A DNA stretch of 10,438 nt from an uncultured Lachnospiraceae bacterium (GTDB lineage Bacteria > Bacillota > Clostridia > Lachnospirales > Lachnospiraceae): contig CAJUQB010000134.1 of the NCBI GenBank assembly GCA_910588285.1, positions 1-10,438 on the forward strand, read 5' to 3'. The position numbers and the translations under genes were made by a program. The notes under the pieces are model-generated. The model did not search any database, was not told the origin of the DNA, and saw nothing but the letters and a program-made list of their open reading frames with translations. Below, piece by piece: positions 7,320-10,438 of this stretch (its first letter is position 1; each line of letters starts with the position of its first letter).

Positions 7320-7354
7320 GGAGCGGACGACTCCCTTAAGAATCTGTCCGCTCC
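7320..7354 (-). terminator. Hairpin across the response regulator stop codon, possible weak terminator
   Basis: A perfect 9-bp stem (7320-7328 with 7346-7354) is extended inward by GATTC/GAGTC with one G-U pair and a bulged A, leaving a TTAAGG loop that contains the TAA stop codon. The 3' side is followed on the minus strand by TGCATTTTG, a poor U-tract. It may be an inefficient terminator or an mRNA 3'-end stabiliser separating the regulator transcript from the transport operon. Confidence 0.55.
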
Positions 7355-8562
7355 TCTGCAGGCGTTTTTCCCTTCACCTTTTTGTAGAGCTTGGAAAAAT
7401 AAGAAAAATTGCTGTATCCCACCTTGGTTGCAATCAGGCTGATGGGAAGCCGGGTGGTCTTTAACAGGTTCTCCGCCACATTCAGCTTTTCCAGAATAAT
7501 ATAATCATTTAAGGTAATGCCCTTCTCCCGCTTGAAGATTCGGGAGAGATAGTCGATATTTAGATGAACCACATTCGCCAAGTCGCTGCGCTTGATATCC
7601 TGGCTGATATGCTCCCGGACATAGCTTACCACCTGCCCGATCACATCCCCGTTCCCCACGGCCTCCTGTGACTCTTCCCTGCACGCTTCCACTGCCTCGG
7701 CCTTCTGTCCCAGCCTCTCATAGGCCTCCGGAAGCTCTGTCAGATCCGAAATCGTCTCAAAGCTGATCATCACAGGGATCTGCATGGTATTGCGGACCGC
7801 ATCCTCTGCCAGCCGGATCTGACGGCGGAACTGGCTGATGTCACTGGTTTGGCTCCCGGAGCCGCAAACCAGGAACACATACTGCCTGCAAGAGATCCGG
7901 CACAGCAGGATCTTCTGTCCGCCGCTCCCCAGAAGCTCGGAGATCACGTTGTGGAACATAAAATCCTGCAGCTGTTCGTCACAGCGCTGCAGCCGATCCT
8001 CATATTTGAGAATATCCAGTATGCAGAGGTAGCCGCTGCTGTCCGCAGCCAGACCGGATACCTCCTCCAGCCGCTGCAGCGCTTCCCTGCACTTCTCCCG
8101 GTCCAGGCAGTTGTAAAACATCATATGGCCAAACCACATATCATCTGCCAGAATCTTCCCGTACTGGTACAGCTTTTCCTGCTCCCGGCGCTGTCTGAGA
8201 CTGCCCACAGCCCCGGAAACAACGCCGGCAATCTCCTCGTAGGGGCAGGGCAGCAGGACGTATTTGTAGCTGTTTACCTCCACCGCCCGCTGAGCATATT
8301 CAAAATTCGCATGGGAGGACATGAAAATACACTCCATGTCCATCTGCTCCTGCCGGATCCATTCCACCAGCTCCAGCCCGCTCTCCCCGGGCATCTCAAT
8401 GTCGGTCAGGAGAATATCAATCTGCAGATTATTGATGAGCACCTTGGCCTCATAGGTATTGAATGCCTTATAAATCCCGGTAATTCCCAGCTGCCCCCAG
8501 TCAATTCCTTTGACAATCCCCTCCACGACACTGAGCAGATCATCCACAATCAATATGTTCAT
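7336..8562 (-). CDS. Response regulator with C-terminal AraC-type DNA-binding domain, YesN-like
   Basis: Transcription factor of 408 aa, partner of the overlapping kinase. The receiver domain occupies ~1-120, with the acidic pair Asp7/Asp8, phospho-acceptor Asp54 (LLTDIEMPG) and Ser82 at the switch Ser/Thr position. The AraC family domain is at ~305-404, with two helix-turn-helix units: the first around DLANVVHLNIDYLSRIFKRE, the second around ISLIATKVGYSNFSYFSKLY. The middle ~180 residues form a linker with no motif I recognise. One oddity is that the receiver Lys normally found in 'LKP' near strand beta5 reads Leu (YVLLP, Leu104). GGAGG lies 7 bases before the ATG, inside the end of the kinase gene. 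The gene just downstream starts the transport operon, and the repeats upstream of that operon are the obvious candidate targets (inference). Confidence 0.93.
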   Translation of the reverse strand: MNILIVDDLLSVVEGIVKGIDWGQLGITGIYKAFNTYEAKVLINNLQIDILLTDIEMPGESGLELVEWIRQEQMDMECIFMSSHANFEYAQRAVEVNSYKYVLLPCPYEEIAGVVSGAVGSLRQRREQEKLYQYGKILADDMWFGHMMFYNCLDREKCREALQRLEEVSGLAADSSGYLCILDILKYEDRLQRCDEQLQDFMFHNVISELLGSGGQKILLCRISCRQYVFLVCGSGSQTSDISQFRRQIRLAEDAVRNTMQIPVMISFETISDLTELPEAYERLGQKAEAVEACREESQEAVGNGDVIGQVVSYVREHISQDIKRSDLANVVHLNIDYLSRIFKREKGITLNDYIILEKLNVAENLLKTTRLPISLIATKVGYSNFSYFSKLYKKVKGKTPAEERTDS

Positions 8563-10277
8563 TTTCTATCCTCCGCCGTTTCCTGATTCGCCAGCCGGAT
8601 AAATATATCCACATTGGCGCCCTCCATATTGGAAAATGCGAACAACACATTTTCCCTGCCAAAATACAGCCAAAACCGCTGCATCACATTATAAATGCCC
8701 ACAGATTCTCCCTTCCGCTCCGTAACCTCATACTGGTTCAGCTTTTTCAGCAGCTCCTCCTCAAAGCCAATTCCATTGTCGGAAATATGGATATTCAGAT
8801 AATCCCCTTCCCCATCCTTCAAATAACTGATATGGATGCCAATCTTCAGGGGCCTGCTTTTGTCCATCCCATACTTGACGGTATTCTCCACAAAGGACAG
8901 AATGGAAATAGCCGGAATCTGAACCCCCCTGGCCTGTGCCGGAAGCTCTATGACGCATTCCGGCGGATATGCCATACCGATCCGCTGCAGCTCCATATAG
9001 TTCTCCACGTACTGGAGCTCCTCCTCCAAGGATACCACCATGGTGGAGCCCCGCAGCATATAGCGAAGATGCCGGGACAGATAGATAATAGAACTGCGTG
9101 CATCCGCATCCTTTCCCGTCTCCAGCAGCCCGTAGATGCTTTTCAGGCAGTTCACATAAAAGTGGGGACGGATCTGGCTCTGGTAATAATTCAGCTGGGT
9201 CTGCTTCAGATCCAGCTCCTTCTCGTAAAAGTCAATTTTGAGCTGCTGAATCTGTTCAATCATATTGTTAAAGGTATTATTTACTTCAAAAAACTCCTTC
9301 TCGGAAAACTCCTCCGGCGCTCTGGTTTCCAGCTCCCCGTTTTTGATGGAATTCATGGTATCCACCAGGATATCCACCGGGCGGAAAAACATCCGCTGCA
9401 AAAGGTAGCACCCCAGAAAAATCAGCAGAAATACCAGAACTATCGAAAACAGACTCCCCGCTCGCTGCAGGGTGGACAGGCTTCCGAAAAACCCCTGGTA
9501 CTTCATCACATAAGCGGCCCGTAGGACAGAGCCTCCCACCGCCTGTTCAATGATCAGATACTCCTGTTCCCCGCCGGAAAAATAGGGCTCATCCTGGCCC
9601 CGGAAGTCAATGCTGTCCTGCCAGGAGGGATCCGGCTCCCCAACCAGCTGATTGTCATGGAGCAGGACGATCCCCCTTGAGGGTTCCCCGGGCAGCTCCT
9701 CCTGCTGCAGAAGATCCGTATCCGCAAGGTACACACTGTAGGTTCCCCTGTATCCCTTCACCAGATACAGGTAGGTTCGTCCGTTCTGCTCCAGAACCTT
9801 CCAGCTGCGCTCCGTAATACTTCCGCCGTCCTTTACATATTCCCGGAAAAACTGCCGTAAGGCATTTTTCTGCTGGTAAGTATCCCTGGTAATCCCATAG
9901 ATCTCCCGAAATACCTGGTGATCATTGTCAATGATGTAACAGCCATAGAGCCAATCATTATTTCTCATCAGCTCTCCGTATTCCTGCAGCACATTATAGG
10001 AATACAGATGGCTGTCCAGCATACTGCGGCTGGAGGCCAGGAGCTTAAAATTCTCGTTCATCATCACATAGTTCAGCTGACGTTCCTCCATGCGCTTCAG
10101 ATCCCCCTCCAAAACGCCGCACCAGGAGCCCAGGGCGCTCCGGTTGGTTCCTGCAATCTGCTCATTGTAAAACCGGACAAAGTACAGATTATAAATAAGA
10201 ATCACAGCTGCCAGCGGAATCTGCAGAAGCAACAGGAGCACCAGTACCTTTGTCTTGATGGAACGCTGTTTTTTCAT
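8559..10277 (-). CDS. Sensor histidine kinase, YesM/LytS-like (two-component system)
   Basis: Membrane histidine kinase of the kind that senses an extracellular sugar-related signal and phosphorylates the adjacent AraC-type regulator. With the chosen start it is 572 aa. A first membrane helix lies at about residues 11-34, an extracellular sensor region follows to about 272, and a second helix spans 275-298. A HAMP linker follows at ~299-351. The His_kinase motif QIRPHFYVN has its phospho-acceptor His at ~372, and the ATPase domain shows the N box (FVENTVKYG, Asn ~465), DNGIGF (~500) and a GESVGIYNV lid. The reading frame is open up to 10358, but the ATG at 10277 has GGAGG 8 bases upstream and begins MKKQRSIKTK, a normal cytoplasmic start. 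The stop overlaps the regulator start by 4 bases (ATGA), indicating translational coupling. Domain calls come from motif reading. The signal sensed is unknown. Confidence 0.93.
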   Translation of the reverse strand: MKKQRSIKTKVLVLLLLLQIPLAAVILIYNLYFVRFYNEQIAGTNRSALGSWCGVLEGDLKRMEERQLNYVMMNENFKLLASSRSMLDSHLYSYNVLQEYGELMRNNDWLYGCYIIDNDHQVFREIYGITRDTYQQKNALRQFFREYVKDGGSITERSWKVLEQNGRTYLYLVKGYRGTYSVYLADTDLLQQEELPGEPSRGIVLLHDNQLVGEPDPSWQDSIDFRGQDEPYFSGGEQEYLIIEQAVGGSVLRAAYVMKYQGFFGSLSTLQRAGSLFSIVLVFLLIFLGCYLLQRMFFRPVDILVDTMNSIKNGELETRAPEEFSEKEFFEVNNTFNNMIEQIQQLKIDFYEKELDLKQTQLNYYQSQIRPHFYVNCLKSIYGLLETGKDADARSSIIYLSRHLRYMLRGSTMVVSLEEELQYVENYMELQRIGMAYPPECVIELPAQARGVQIPAISILSFVENTVKYGMDKSRPLKIGIHISYLKDGEGDYLNIHISDNGIGFEEELLKKLNQYEVTERKGESVGIYNVMQRFWLYFGRENVLFAFSNMEGANVDIFIRLANQETAEDRK

Positions 10278-10438
10278 CTCTTTGTCCTCCATGTCCTCCA
10301 TATATAATGAGCTGCCCGGCACATAGGGCGTTTCAAAACTGTGATTGGCAAATTGCACAAATTTTATCCCGATTTGCGACTGTGAAGAATCTTAGAGCCC
10401 CTTGATGTTCTTCCTAACGTCAGCAATTTGGCGGCATG
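10278..10438. other. Upstream flank of the kinase gene, no gene supported
   Basis: The kinase frame continues to an ATG at 10358, but that extension (MQFANHSFETPYV...) has no good ribosome binding site and would place extra residues before the membrane helix. I looked for a minus-strand promoter and found only isolated AT-rich hexamers (for example TATATA near 10305) without a matching -35. A short inverted pair, CAAATTGC near 10340 and GCAATTTG near 10425, is probably chance. Confidence 0.4.

Noticed and set aside
7106..7335. Catabolite repression (cre) site or riboswitch in the transport operon leader
   Set aside because: No palindrome matching the CcpA cre pattern was seen, and the only leader structure is one short hairpin too small for a known riboswitch.
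7849..8586. Plus-strand open frame of 245 codons opposite the response regulator
   Set aside because: It is antisense to a gene with clear receiver and AraC motifs, and its translation is His/Pro/Gln-rich with no recognisable domain.
8787..9524. Plus-strand open frame of 245 codons opposite the kinase
   Set aside because: Mirror of a well-supported kinase gene, no domain and no convincing ribosome binding site.
10335..10435. Inverted pair CAAATTGC/GCAATTTG as an insertion sequence end or operator
   Set aside because: Only 8 bases, about 80 bases apart, AT-rich, with no flanking target duplication or transposase; likely chance.
1..10438. CRISPR array, tRNA, rRNA or integrase/transposase gene
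   Set aside because: No regularly spaced identical repeats, no tRNA-like cloverleaf, and no transposase or integrase motifs in any credible frame.

Overview
The window looks like chromosomal DNA from a low-to-mid GC Firmicute, most likely a gut-type Lachnospiraceae/Clostridium relative. This is inferred from AGGAGG-type ribosome binding sites, an LplB/YtcP-type sugar importer without its own ATPase, a YesM/YesN-type two-component pair and a lipoprotein binding protein of the LplA/DUF3502 type. Every gene lies on the minus strand, so the biological order runs from the right end to the left end.

Right to left, the layout is as follows. A sensor histidine kinase (10277-8559) overlaps an AraC-type response regulator (8562-7336) by 4 bases in an ATGA arrangement. 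A hairpin straddles the regulator's stop codon. A 230-bp regulatory region (7106-7335) carries four spaced direct repeats that run into the -35 box of a promoter with a consensus -10. Next come the sugar-binding lipoprotein (7105-5501), a strong rho-independent hairpin, permease 1 (5429-4509), permease 2 (4496-3609) and a leaderless GH5-type glycoside hydrolase with a C-terminal beta-rich, carbohydrate-binding-like domain (3558-1876). The likely logic is that the kinase senses an extracellular glycan-derived signal and the regulator activates the promoter at 7164-7193. The lipoprotein and two permeases import an oligosaccharide, energised by an ATPase encoded elsewhere, and the cytoplasmic GH5 enzyme cleaves it. 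The substrate cannot be read from the sequence.

The left end of the operon is broken. The start of a GH31 alpha-glycosidase gene (about 115 codons from 1859) is joined out of frame, near 1509-1514, to the middle of a second solute-binding protein gene. That second gene is a close paralogue of the intact one. It lacks its first ~140 codons and carries one further frameshift at about 1405-1408, but is otherwise open to its normal stop at 319 and keeps its own terminator. This looks like a recent deletion that removed most of the GH31 gene and everything up to the middle of a neighbouring importer operon. GC content drops sharply at the GH5/GH31 boundary.

Positions 1-183 contain no gene but hold nested inverted repeats resembling a mobile or dispersed structured intergenic element. 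The last 160 bases at the right end hold no gene or promoter that I can support.
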